From Cervus elaphus (taxonomy: Eukaryota > Chordata > Mammalia > Artiodactyla > Cervidae), in assembly GCF_910594005.1 (NCBI RefSeq), contig NC_057818.1, positions 54,262,001-54,326,000 of the forward strand: 64,000 nt of DNA, in the 5' to 3' direction. Shown in pieces: positions 1-13,600 of the stretch (positions are counted from its first letter, which is position 1; each line of letters starts with the position of its first letter). A model generated the notes under the pieces. The model was not told the origin of the DNA. It did not search any database and saw only the letters and a program-made list of their open reading frames with translations. The translations under genes and the position numbers were made by a program.

Positions 1-68
1 TTATAAGATTTAATTTATATGGAATCTCTGGTTGTGACCTATGAACTATTAGTTGCATTATGTGGGAT

Positions 69-155
69 CCAGTTTCCTGACCAGGGATTGAATCTGGGCC
101 CCCTGCATTGGGAGCACAGAGTCTTAGCCACTGAACCACCAGGGAAGTAAGTCCC
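69..155 (-). mobile_element. tRNA-derived cetartiodactyl SINE, reverse
   Basis: The stretch reads as the reverse complement of the accttccctggtggtccagt-type SINE head, with 'ccaccagggaagt' at the right end. Confidence 0.7.
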
Positions 156-721
156 AGCACATTATATGTCTAGTGGATATTACTGCTGTAAGTTAGAGTT
201 TCTCATACCCTGCACTACTGACATTAGGGAAAGATAATCTTGTATTATGGGGCTATCCTGTGCACTGTTGGATTCTTAGCAATCGCTCCATGCCAGTAGT
301 AATGCTTCCCCTCAAACAGCTTGTGACAACCAAAAACGTCTCCAATGTTGTCAAATATCCCCTGGGATGCAAAATTAGTCCCAGCTGTAAACCAGTGGGC
401 ATGGGGATGGGGATGTCTCTACTTACTACAGTTCCTAATGCTCCAGCATGCAGCCTGGCACATAGTAGGCACACAATAATTTTTAGTTGATGACCAAAAT
501 GAACTTTTAAAATGAAATGAAATAATCACAAAAGAGAGATAAGGAAGCAAAAACTTCACAGGGATGTGGAAGGGCTAAATGAGAACCTGTAGCTAAAGGC
601 CCTTAAACACAGTGGGCACCCAATTAACTGTAGCTGTTATAATCATCACCCTTGCTCAATCTGGCTTTGCCTCAAGGGGATTCTCATCCAACCAATCAGA
701 GGCTCATCAAGATTGTTTTCC

Positions 722-935
722 TGGGACCTCCCTGGTGGGCCAGTGGCTAAGAGGCTACATTCCTAATGCAGGGGGCGTGGGTTTGATCCCTGGTCAGGGA
801 ACTAGATCCCACATGCTGCAACTAAAAAAGATCTCACATATGGAAGGGAAGATTGAAGATCCCGCATGTGGCAACTAAGACCAGGAGCAGCCAAATAAAT
901 AAATTTGAAAAAATATTAAAAACAAAGAAGAACAC
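722..935 (+). mobile_element. tRNA-derived cetartiodactyl SINE
   Basis: Head 'acctccctggtgggccagtg' and B-box-like 'gtttgatccctggtcaggga' are followed by an A-rich tail. Confidence 0.75.
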
Positions 936-1039
936 CAAAAAAACTGTTTTCCTAAGAGACCCACAGAAGAAATTACCAGTTGCTCCCCTGCAATATCTGT
1001 TCTCTGCTTCTCCCCTTAATAAAAATTCTCGATTTTTAA

Positions 1040-1451
1040 TGCGCCACACGGCCTCTCAGAATGAAAACTACATTTCCCAGCAGCCTTTGAAGTCCCACGT
1101 GATCAAGTTCTGGCCAATGGAATGTGAGGCGTGCCCCGTGCACGTTCATAGTATTACCTTAGGGAAGGAAAGGGGTGCATCTACTTCTACCCCGTTTCTT
1201 TCCTCCCCCACATTATCCTTTTACATTTGGGAGGTGGGGCAGCAGCGGCACAACATGGACCATGAAGACCAGGCAACGCCATAGAGAGGCCACAACAAGA
1301 CAGCAGGAGCTGTGGTCCCAACACCGTTGCACTGCTTTTTCCCCCTCAAAATGATTATGCTAGTCCGTCCGTGAGTGAGAAGCAAGCCTCTGTCTCACTT
1401 AAGCCATTATCTTGGGTCTCTGTGGCTGATTAATTATCTTGATTAACACAG
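1040..1451 (+). repeat. Old interspersed repeat, MaLR-type LTR-like
   Basis: The sequence 'aactacatttcccagcagcc' through 'cttaagccattatcttgggt' resembles an ancient mammalian LTR-type repeat. It lies in PRKD2 intron 15. The family assignment is from memory and uncertain. Confidence 0.4.
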
Positions 1452-1510
1452 TCCCCACCCACCGTTAGCGTTAGATGGACTTCCCCAAATAAGGAGGGGA
1501 CATTTCTGAC

Positions 1511-1609
1511 CTGAGGAAATGGGTCGGCTGATGACAGCAACACGTTTTCTGGTTTCAAGTCACAGTGGACGATATTCTTGAAGTGAAGGTGTCTCAAAGC
1601 CACCAGGAT
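1511..1609 (-). CDS. PRKD2: PRKD2 coding exon 15 (catalytic loop)
   Basis: Thirty-three codons, ILVALRHLHFKNIVHCDLKP to SSADPFPQ, with catalytic Asp674 in HCDLKPEN. It is bounded by CCTCAG and GTCAGA and separated from exon 14 by a 4.5-kb repeat-rich intron. The next exon, with the DFG motif, is not seen down to position 1. Confidence 0.96.
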
Positions 1610-4600
1610 CTGAGGGGAGGAGATGGCACCAGTAAAAGTTAGAAACGTCCCTTCCGTGAGATTCTGCCTTCAGCAGCCAGCCCTCCAAACCCCATCCATG
1701 CCATCACCGCCCCCCACCTCAGCCCCCGCCCGGAACCAGGGAAGGCATTGGAGCACCAAAGAAGAAGCTCAGAACCCCAGAACCATTTCAGTCAAAGATA
1801 GAAGTTGGACATATAATTCTAGGGAGACTGAACTTGAGCAGGGGGTTTGGGAAGATCCTGCTGAAAAAGAGCTATGAATAATGCAGCGGTTTCAAGGAGG
1901 TGCTATTGTGTGATTCCATTTTTTAAAAAAATATTTTTCACGCATTAAAAACTTGAAATACTAAACAATTACAAACAATGCCAATATGACATATTATAAA
2001 TCAAACATAACACCCTTAAGAGTTGGGGGGATTTGAGAGCCAGCCTTATCAAGGTAGCAAACCTGACTCCACACTTGCCTACAGCAAGTCACTTTCTCTC
2101 TCTCGGTCTCAATGTTCTTACCTGTAAAATGAGGGTGATAACAGAAACCATCCTCATGGGTTGCTGTGAGTTTTAAGTGAGTTGAGTGAAATATATAAAG
2201 TGCTTAGGGAGGGAGGGAGGATCAGGATGGGGAATACATGTAAATCCATGGCTGATACATGTCAATGTATGACAAAATCCACTACAATATTGTAATTAGC
2301 CTCCAACTAATAAAAATAAATGAAAAAAAAAAACTTAAAAAAATCACCTTAAAAAAAAAATACAATGTCTTGTTAATCTCAAGGGAGGTATATGATGTTT
2401 ACTCTAAATGGACCTTCTGAATTTCAAGTATTTTTAACATAGATTTCTGCATACCAATAATTAATGACTTCTGGTCTAAAGAATAAGGTGAGAAGCAACT
2501 TAGTACATATACTGTTTAAAAAATAAAACTAGTTTTCACCAGAAAAAAAAAAAGTGCTTAGGGCAATGTCTGGCACACAGCAAGCACTCCATGTGAGCTA
2601 TTATTATTGTTGTTTTGGTTATTATTCTTGTGATGGCCTGTTAGTGGACACGTTCCTGTGAGTGTTTCAAATCAAACTTTTCCTGCTGTAGCTGTTAATT
2701 TAAAAATATTCTATGATGGCAAGGTGAGCTGACTTAAACAAACAAAAAAAACTGTTGGGCTTCCCTAGTGGCATAGTGGTAAAGAATCTATATGCTAATG
2801 CAGGAGACATGGATTAACTCCCTGATCTGGGAAGATCCCACATGTTGCAGAGCAACTAAGCTCATCAGCCCCAACTATTGAACCTGGGCTCTAGAGCCCG
2901 GGAGCCTCAACTACTGAAGACCTTGAAGCCAAGAGCCTGCACTCCACAAAAAGAGAAGCCACTGCAATGAGAAGCCCACACACTACAACTAGAGTAGCCA
3001 CTGCTCACCAGAACTAGAGATAAGCCCAGGCTGCAATGAAGATCCAGCACAGCCAAAAATAAATACATCAATAAAATTTAAAAAAAAAAAAAAAAGGCTG
3101 TTACCATTTGTAACTACTTATCTATGGAAGCCATGATTTTCCTTGATTCTACATAACTCAAACAAAATGTCAAATTGTCAAAAGTGTGACATAAGCATGA
3201 AGCTGTATTTTATATCTTAGAACTGAAATATTTGGACTTTTTCATTGTTTTCACTGGATGATTTTCGAGTATGGAAATGCTATTTGAAAGCTACTGCTGA
3301 GGTCCAAGTTCCTCACTCTACAGAGAGGCTGGGGGTCCAAAGCCATATATGGACATCCTCTCCTACATAGCTTCGGTTTACTGATTTTCCCAACCACTAG
3401 TAAATATGGTGAACAAAGAGGGTAGATGGGAAGCTGGACAGACCCAGGTTCAAACCTTGGCCAGACAGCTACCTGGCAGTGTGCCCTTGTACGTGTATGA
3501 CCTTGGGCAAGACCTGGGAAACCCCTCAACCTCAGTTTCCTCATCTGTAAAATGGAGATTATAGTAATACCTACCTCGAAGATGGTTGTGAAGTTTGTAA
3601 GTTCATGAGGTATAGGGCTTAGCCCAGGACTTGGGGTGGGGCAGGCAAGAGGCAAAAAGCAGAAATCTGCAGAGAGAAAGAGAAAGAGAGAGAAGAGCAC
3701 AGACAAAAAGAGAGAAAGAGATGAAAGACCAGAATGAAAGAGAAACTGCCTCAGTTGCTGAAGGCAGGCAGTTTTCTCTCCCCACTTGAAGTCCAGATGG
3801 GCCTGTCTTGGTGAGTTTCTATCCCCACCCCGCAAGCCAGACTGACAAAGGCAGACAGCTTGGGAGAGCAAGAGTGCTGGGCCTGGAGAAAGGAAGCCAG
3901 CACAGGAAACTTTTCAACCAACAGAGAACATGTTCTAGAATCAAGTGTAGGGCCAGGCAGGTGGGAAGATATTTCCAAGAAGGCTGTGAAACCCCCAAAA
4001 TGAAAGTAAACACCACAAACAAAATGAAGAGGAAAAGAAATACCAGGATAAAAGATGGGAACAACACAAGCAACAAAGATTCAGGGTCCTTCATATACAA
4101 AGAGCACTTTACAATTCAATAAGAATAATACAACTGAAAAAAATGGCCAGAGTGCATAAGTGAAAGTGAAGTCACTCAGTCGTGTCCGACTCTTTCCGAC
4201 CCCATGGACTGTAGCCTACCAGGCTTCTCCATCCATGGGATTTTCCAGGCAAGAACACTGGAGTGGGTTACCATTTCCTTCTCCAGGAGATCTTCCCGAC
4301 CCAGGGATTGAACCCAGGTCTCCCGCATTGTAGGCAGACGCTTTACCATCTGGGTCACCAGGGAAGTCCAGAGTGCATAAAGTACAGGTCAATAAACGTA
4401 TGAAAATATGCTCAACCTCACTCATAATTTTTAAACCACCAAATGAAGCCATATGAAGTATTATTTTTCCACCTTTAAGACTAGTGATTATATTGGGAAT
4501 TCCCTGGCAGTCTAGTGGCTAGGACTCAGCACTTTCACTGCCATGGCCCAGGTTCAACCCCCGATCAGGAACTAAAATCCCTCAAGCCATGTGGCTTGGG

Positions 4601-7600
4601 GAAAAAAAAAAAAAAGGACTGGTGAATATATTATCCAGAGTAAGGACTGAGAAAATAGACACCCTCAAACTCTGTTGGTGAGAACAAAGATTGAAAGAGG
4701 TTTTAGAGAATAACTGGGCAACACCTTTCAAAAAAATTTTAAGCACATTTCCTTCGGCTCGGGAGTCTACTATTTGAAACATGTTCTATTGAAATCCTCC
4801 CACCAGAGCCTGTCAATGTTTGTAGACAAATGTTCACAGGCTGTTGTTTGCAGTAGTGGGATAGTGAAACCAACTACATACTCAGCAACTGGAGAATTTG
4901 GTGATATTGTCACGGGATACAATTAAGAAAAAGAGACAGTTCTGCTAACTACATACTGAAATAGAACGGTCTTTCAGAAGCACTATTAAAATGAAGAAAG
5001 TAAGAAGCAGAACAACAGTGTTATATGTGATGTGAAATCAATTTAAATGTACGTACGCATGCACACAGACACACACACACACAGACAAATAACACAAATT
5101 AGTTTGACTTTTGGAGAAGGGAATGGCAACCCACTCCAGTATTCTTGCCTGGAGAATTCCAGGGACAGAGGAGCCTGGCAGGCTACAGTCCATGGGGTTA
5201 CAAAGAGTCAGACATGACTGAGTGACTAAGACACTGTTTGGCTTTACTTGGTAAAAGCCTGCTTCCAGGTTTAAATCCCACCAGCTGTGTGCCCTGGGTG
5301 AGCTACTTAAAGTCTCTGAGCCTCAGTAAAATGGGAGTAGTAATAACCACTACCACATAGGTTGCTAGGAAGATTACATGAACTGAAACAGTGACTGGCA
5401 TACAGTAAGGGCTCAATAAAGGTTAGTGACCACATCGTTTATCATTCTCATTATCAGCACCCCCATCTCAGCCCTGCCCACTCTGGGTGATCACTGTACA
5501 GACCCGGGGCTATCGAGGTCACCGCTGTGTCCTCACACTGCCCGACATGGGGCCAGACAGTGTTTGCTGAACCATTTAATAAATGAATGAATGAGCTCCC
5601 CAGAGAAAGGCCTCTCTTTCCCTTTTTCTTCATGAAGTCAGGCAGGCCCAGTGAGCCTGACTCATTATATAAAGTAATAAAAGATAAAAAATAATAGTTA
5701 TTATTTTCTGTAATATTATTATTACTGCTCTATTATTTTCAACTTATCTTATTATGTATCTATTGTTATTACTCTGTTACTGTTATTCTACTAACTGTTC
5801 TATCATATTCTATTATAATTTTTAAAGTATCATTCTAATACTTTTTCTATGATTGTTATTATTACTCTATTACGACATTTTCTCTTATCCGCTATTATGA
5901 TTCTCACCCAAGGTCTGCCTGCCCTTCAGGGCACACAGCGCAGGTGTGAGTTGCAGGACAGGTGGGGAGCCTGGCTGGGGAGGCGGGCGGTGGGCGGGGC
6001 GGTGGGCGGGCGGTGGGCGGGGCGTGCGCACCTAGGTGATGAGCGACTTGCAGGACAGGTGGGGAGCCTGGCTGGGGAGGCGGGGAGGCGGGGAGGCGGG
6101 GGCGGCGGGGGGGGGCGGGGGGCGGGGCGTGCGCACCTGGGTGATGAGGAACTTGGTGAGGCGCTCAGGCAGCCGGCCCTTCTCGCTGGAGAGGATCATC
6201 TCCAGCATGTCCCCGTGCAGCTTCTCCATCACCACGAACACCTTCTCCGGGGTCTCGAACATACATTCCAGGTTGACAATCCCTGGGTGCCGCAGACTCT
6301 GGGGTGGGGAGGAGGGCGGTCAGGACCCACGTCGCCCATGAGCTTGCGACCCCAGAGGACAAGCCACAGGAGCGGGCGGACAACGAACAAGAAGAGGATG
6401 TCCCTGGAGGGCCGTTCCCCCCTGGGGGTGGCAGTGGCAGAGGGAAAAGGGTGTCCACAGCCCCAGAGAGGACCACCCCTCCTGCACCACTGGGTGTCCA
6501 GAAGGATCTTTACACCATGAAGTTATGGTGAAGGCCCCGGGTTGAGGGAGCAGGAGAGAAGGGAACCTGAAGAAATGGGAAGGAGCTTTGTACATCTGTA
6601 TCTTTTAAATCCCCGCCCTCCTGGCTCTTGCCCAACCCTTGCCTAGCTGAACCCCATCTCTTCACACAGGTCCCCACCCAGCCTCCTCCCAGGGTTCCAG
6701 GCTCCAGGCTCCAGCCCCACAACCGTTCCACCTCCCCTCCAATAGCAGCCAGTGGGATCTTCCTAAAGTTCACACATCTGACTCTGTCCCCCTCTTTGCT
6801 CAGAATCTTTCCATGGCTCTCTAGTACCCTTAGGAGAAAGCCCATAGGGTGGGACCCCACCCTGCTTCCTAGCCTCACCGCCTACCACCTTGCTTCACAT
6901 AAACCATCTAGTAACCTTGAACCCCTTCAAATTCCTAGAAGACTTTGCGTTCCCTCTCAACTCTGGACCTTCGCACAGGCTGGTCCCTCTGCTCAGAATA
7001 CGTGCGCCACCCCTTCAGTCTCAACATGCATACCGCCTCCTCTAGAAAGCCCTCCCTGACCACCCCCAGATTGGAGGAAGTGGGAAGGGAAAGCCCTTGC
7101 AGAGTGGGGATGGGGGCAGAGCAGGACCATAGACTCCAGGGGTCACCTGCAGAATGGCCACTTCGTTCCGGAGTTGGCTCTCCTGCTTGGTGGGGAAACG
7201 CAGTTTGTCGATGACCTTTACTGCCACGTCCCGGCCTGTCTTCCGGTGCTTCCCTGGGCAGAGGGTAGGGGAGGTGCGGGATGAGAGAAGTAGGACCTTC
7301 CAGTCCTGGCAAGAGGAAGACCCCACTAGAGACACGCAGCTAGAGTTGGGCAGAGGTGGATGAAAGGCCACCAAGGGGACTCTGAGGGGCCCCTGGGAGC
7401 GATGTCAAGGGTGGGTGGCCCTAGGAATAAAGGTAGAATGAAGGAAGGTAAAGTCAGATCTCTGAGGTGCTATAACATAAGAAGCTAGATTTGTAACCAA
7501 TCAGAATACAGCATCTAGCTCTGTGGCCAATCAGCGCAGAGTTTACCTTCCCTATTAATAACGGAGAGAGTCACCGGCCTTTCCGAGTGAGAAAACGTGA

Positions 7601-10600
7601 GCCTGCAACCATCTGCCCCCAGGATCCAGCTTTCTTAATCAACTAGAAAAGGAGGTGAGCATGTGGCCAAGCAGAAGGGTAGGTCTGGAGCCCAGAAACC
7701 CCCAAGACGCCTTTCTAGGTCGGCTCTTGAAACATCCTCACCGCCATAGACCACTCCAAACTGGCCGGAGCCCAGCACCTCGTCTGGGAAGATCTGGTAG
7801 ACAGTGGCGATGTCCTGCAGGATGGGGAGAGGGAGAGTCAGAGGGGCACATGAAGATGGGGGGTGGTCAAGGAGGCTGGGAGGGTTGGAGAGCTGGGGGT
7901 TGTTTGGGGTGGGGGGCACATCCTTGGGGCTGCCGGGTGTGGGTGGGGTCTTACCACATTCTCTTGAATCTGGCTGTTAGACACAGAGATGCTCAGAGAA
8001 GCTTGTCCTGGGGAGAGGGGAAGGCGGACGTGAGAAGACCCCAGGCTCAAGATCACCCATAACTCCACCCTCTGGAGCCAGTAGTTAGACTAGACTCGTT
8101 CACTAAGAACCTCAGTTTTCTCATCCCGAAGAACAGGAAAGATAAAAGGACCTCCCTCCTAGGGCCAGTGAGAGGAGGAAATGAGAGGAGCTCAAAATAT
8201 GTTGTCATGAAGCAGTTCACCGAGCATTGCATCTGTCATCTCAGCACCAAGGGAGGCGTGATGATCCCATTTTACTGAGGAGAAAACTGGGGCTCAGTGG
8301 GAAACTGACTCAGGCTTCTTCCCCTGAATTTGCCCCACTACCAACCGAACCAGGGCCAGACATTTCCAAAGTCCTGATCCTTCTGCCATTTGAACATCTG
8401 TCCCCTCCCTGAGGAATATTTGGTCCTTGCCCCTTAGCCTCCTCCCTGGTCTCCCTGTCCTGTCTCCATCTCTCCTGTTCTTCCTCCAAAGGGAAGCCAG
8501 AGGGATCTTGCCAAAGCATAAGCCTAACTCTGTCCTTCCCCTGCTCAAAACCCTGCCATGGGGACTTCCCTGGTGGTCCAGTAGCTAAGACTCCAGACTC
8601 CCAATGCAGGGGGCTGGGTTCAATCCCTGGTCAGGGAACTAGATCCCACAGGCTGCAACTGAGAGTTCCCATGCCCCAACTAAAGCTCTCGTGTGCTGCA
8701 GCTAAGACCTGGCACAGCCAAATAAATAAATATTTTTTTAATTAAAAAAAATTCTGCTATGGCTCCCCAGTGTCCTGAGGGGAAAGGCCAAGTCCCTTAA
8801 ATAGCATAACAGGAAGTGCCTGGCCCCTCTGCCTCTTTGACTTCATCCTCTCCCTTGCTGTTGTGCGTTCCTGACATTCAGGCTTCCTCGCCAGGCCTCC
8901 CATAGGGCAAAGTCTCTCCTATCTCCGGTCCTTGGCACTTGCTCTTCCCTCTGCCAGGAATGTGCTTTCCCTCACTCTGGACTTAGTTAAATCCTCCTCG
9001 TCGCCCAGTCTCAGCTCACATGTTACCCTGGGACCACATCAGATTCCTCTAGCACATGTTCTACATCCCACTTGTCATTCACCCAGGAAGATCTGATGAA
9101 CGTCTGTCAGTCACCCTGGACTATGAGCTCCATAACATAGTAACCCAGGACTCTGATCATCCTTTGCCTCTGCCTGAAATGATTTCCCATTTCCTTTCTC
9201 TTCATTTCACCCCTGCTTGACTTCCAGGTCTTAGCCTGGATGTTGCGTCCTCCAGGAAGCCCTCCTGGACACTCAGGCTGGGTTAGTCACCTCCTCTGAG
9301 CTCCCACAGCCCTCTGGCTCCCCTGTCCCAGCCCTGCCAACTGTGGGCCTATGTGGGGACAGGTGTGTCTTCCTTCTGGGACTGTGAGTCCCAGAAGAGC
9401 GGGTCCTGGGCTGTTTTGGTCACAGCTGGGCCCACAGCACTGTCTGACACAGGACAGGCACAAAGGAGCATGAATTAAAAAGTCTGAACTCACAATTTGA
9501 AGGAGTCATTACTTGCCCCGGGACAAGACTCAGAAAGGGGAAGTGACATGCCCAAGGCTACACATGAGCTCTGGGACTTAATGATTTAGACTGATTTCTG
9601 CTGAGTCCAGAAGCCACATTCTCCGCTCTGCCATTCCCTGGCTCTTCCCTTCTCCAAGGGCCCCCCCCAAGCCCTCTGAGACCCCTCTTCCCAGGGACCT
9701 GGAGTGGGGCCCTTACTGTGGGGTGCGTGGCCAGGGGCGTTGAGTGCGTCCTGGAGGATGACAGGCATCAAGGCCTGGCGGATGGCTGTTTCCCAGCCCC
9801 GGGCAGTCTCAGCCCCCTGCCCGCTAGGCCCTCCTGGGGCCCCACCAGGGGTTTCTCCCACAAAGTAGGTGGCATTGGCAGTGACAATCTCGAAGCAGTG
9901 TGGGTTGGTGCCTGGTGGCACGAGGCTGAAGTTCTGGGCCGGCTCCACGGTGAGGATTTCAGACAGTGGAATTTCCTGATAGGACAGAGATAGTATGTGT
10001 GAGGGCTCTGGGCAGACCCCGGCACTCTCTACTTACTCAGATGAGCACACATTTTGCATGGAGTGGTCAGGAAAGGCCTCCTGGCAGAATTTACATTGAA
10101 GCAGAGATCAGAAAGGTAAGAAGAGGCCAGCTGGTGGAGGAATGTTGAGGGGAAAGCATGTGCAAAGGTCCTGAGGTAGAAAAGGCTTGGGTTCAAGGGA
10201 CATGCCATATCCCCATTACATGGATGGTGCCTGGCACAAAGTAGGTATGCCAGGTTTGATGAATAAAAAAGGGAGATCAGGCTAGGGCCAGCTCTGCAGG
10301 GCCTCATGGGCCACAGGCAGGAGCCTGGGCTTTGTCTCCAGGGCCCTGGGGAACCATGGAAGGGTTTAGCGCAAGGCAGGGAGCATTTCTTTCTGACTTT
10401 GTGTGGAAGGTGAATGAGAGAGGTGGAACTGACAGAGGAGACAAGGCGGGAGGCAGAGGGGCCCTGGGAGGAGAGAAGGTGGAGGGTCTATGGAGAGGAA
10501 GAAGAATATGCTTTGGGAAGTGTTGAAAGACAAAGGAAGGGAGGAAGAAAAGAAGGAAAGAATGAGAAAGAGAGACTTATGAAACCCATAAAGCCAGGAG

Positions 10601-13600
10601 CCAGGACTTTACTGGGGGTCCAGTGGTTAGGACTCTGAGCTCCCAATGCAGGGGGCACAGGTTTGATCCCTGGTCAGGGATGATCCCACATGCCACACGG
10701 CCAAACCAAACAAACCAGAAGATGGAGACGTTGCAGCAGGGATGGTATTTTAGATAACATGGCTTGAGGAAAATGGGAAGGATGAGAAGAAAGCAGCCAT
10801 GGGATGGGTTAGGAGGATCCTCCAGAGCGGGTAAACAGTGAGGTGTCTGGGTTTTATTACAAGGGCAGTGAGAGCCACTGGGAGATTGTAATGGTTTTAA
10901 TGGACTCCTGTGACAGCTAAGTAGAAAAAGACAGTGAGGACAAGGGCAGAAGCGAGGACCCGGGAGGAGACTCGCTGGAACCCAGGACTGGCATGGGAGG
11001 CACTGATGAATGAATACAAAGAAAGAATTCAATAAATTAACTATAATGTAATAATGATAACACACTTAAATTACTGCGAGTCTAATGGAGCTTAAATACG
11101 CCTGGTCCTAAACTAATTGCTCCACATAGATTATCTCTTTGAATTCTGGCACAGCCTTGTGGCAAGGACTATTCTTGGTCGCCCTTTACAGGTGAGAGGC
11201 GCAGGGTGCAGAGAGGTGAGGTAACTTGCCTGGGTCCCCCAGCTGAAAAGTGATGGAGCCGAAATCAAACTCAGGGCACGGCGTCCACGTGGGCGACACT
11301 TGCTGATGGGACGGGAGCGTACAAGCAGGGGTTGGACAGAGGGTGTGATTCGCAGGCGTTTGGCTGAAGCAACTGAGAGAGGAAGGGAGAATATAGCGGA
11401 CAAAGAGGAGAGGGCTGGGGGACCTGGGAGCCAGAAGGCCCACCTTGTAGTATCTGTTGGTCGTGTTGTTCTGGAAGAGCGTGATGCACTTGCAGTCCAG
11501 GCGCCAATAGTGCCGCTTCCTCTGTTGGGAGAGGTGCTTGAGAGGGTGAGGTCGCCCGCCTGCATACTACGGCTGCTCTGACTCTAATCCCAGCCAAATC
11601 CCGCCCCTAATTCTAGCCCCGCCTCACCCCTCCTGACCTCCTGCCTTAGTCCCGCCCCCAAATCCCGCCCCGCCCCCAAGCCCTAGAGCCACCCATTTCT
11701 AGCTCTGCCTCCAGCATGACTCCGCCCATTCCAAGCCCCAGCCAGCCCCGCCCCCTCTAGCCCCACCTCCTCCAACTCTAGCCCCACCTACCTGCCCCCC
11801 ACCCGCCCACTCACCAGTGTATCCTTGTTGCTGTAATGAACCACCCAGCCCTCTCGAAGCGTAGTGCTGGATTTCCGCGTTGTGTGTCGCACTGACTGCA
11901 CCACCCTCATTAGTGGGATGTACCCCAGGGAGCTGAGAGTCGGGGAGAGAGGTAGAGGTTACAAGCAGAAAATAACCACAGTGCCTGGGGCTACAGCAGC
12001 GGGGAGGTGTGGGGAAGTGGGAGTCAATCTCTGGGTGGCTAGGGCGATTTCGGCCACACTTTTTTGCCTGTGTTTCCAGATTTACCATAATGAGGAAGGC
12101 GACTCTTGAGAGACCCACATTAAAAAGGCTGGTTTCCAAAGTCAGGCTGCCTGGCAAGAACTAATCTCTTCGTGCCTCAGTTTCTCCACCCAAAGGGGTT
12201 GTTGTGAGAAGTGAAGCCCTTCTTAGGAGCTTAGCAGAGTGTTTGGCACATGGTGGGCCCCCAATAAGTGGTCATTAGTACTGAACCCACTGATTGTGGA
12301 GCCAGTTGTGTGACATCGAGCAAGTGATTCAACCTCTTTGTGCCGCTGTGCATACGCTATTATTACAGTGTGGAAATGAAGGCAGAGAAAAATTAAGTGA
12401 CTTGTGCAACTCCAGAGCCAACAATCTCTCTCTCTCTCTCTTTTTTTTTTTTTCGCCAATAATCTCTTGATCCCTGTGCGAGAACCCGGACTGGACTGCC
12501 TGTGGCCACTTCTCTTTGCCTCTGTGAGACTCAATTTCCTCATCTGTGAAATACGCTGCCTCTCCCAATAGCCCTCTCTTCTCAAGTGCTTCAAGGTCCA
12601 ACTCTGATAGCTTATCACTCTGTTAATGCTAGGGAAGACCTGGAAAGACCTGGGAGAAACAGATTCTGATGTTCCAGGCGGCCACGGCCGGTGGTACTAG
12701 GAGGAAACTCAGGGTGACCAATGTGATCTGAATACCGCCCCCCCACCCCAGCCTCACTTCCCATCCTTTCCCCCTCATTCTCCCTGTTTCAGCCACTCCA
12801 GGTTGCTTGCTACTTCTGCAACAGGTCTCAGGAAACTGGGAAATGTAAAAGTACAGGGTGAAATCAACCCATGGTAGGGATGGGGAAGGGCCTTTGCTGG
12901 ATGGGGCCCTGGGTACCTCTCAGATTTGCCCCCCTCTCCTTCCTCCTCCTCGCTGGCATGGAGAGCATTTTCCGAGTGGGAGCCAGGGATGAAACCAGAG
13001 TCATCTGGCTCATCCGTGAGGGAGCTCTTGTCAGCTTCGCTGAAATCAGTGGCCTCCTCCATGGGCACATCTGGGGGGACAGGGGAATCAGAGGGGCCTC
13101 CACCTAGTCCTGTTGCCTTTTCCCACTCAGCACCCCTAGCTTCTTACCTCCATTGATGAGTGCCTCCCCCAGACAGTCGTTAGGGACGCGGGTGGCGCAA
13201 CGTTTGTGACAGTTGAACTTGCAGTCTGGTGGTAGGAGGACAAGGAATGTGGAGAGGGGAAGGGGGAGAAGAGAGGTCACCTCTAAGGGTTGACCCTTGA
13301 TCCCTAGCCCCCAGTCTCAAAAGAGTCTGTTCTTGCTTTGGGGGGCAGGAAAGCTAACTGATCCTACTCTGGTCATCCTGCCTTTGAGTCAAAATCCTCA
13401 ACTATGGAGTGGCTCGATTAAATGGAAGAGGGCCAGATGAAGTGTCCATGGCTTGACAGTCGTAGGACTCACAGAGTCTAAATTTGGTGACTCTACAGTT
13501 CTATGATTCTAGACTCTAAGCCTCTAGAATCTGATAGTGTCAAAATTTTTAGGATTCTGTACATCCAGGAATGTAGAACTTAATGTTTCTATAGTTCTTT

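Noticed and set aside
1..1500. Search for further PRKD2 exons (DFG, activation loop) at the left edge
   Set aside because: No matching codons or paired splice sites were found on the minus strand here. The region holds SINE and old-repeat sequence, so the missing exons lie outside the window.
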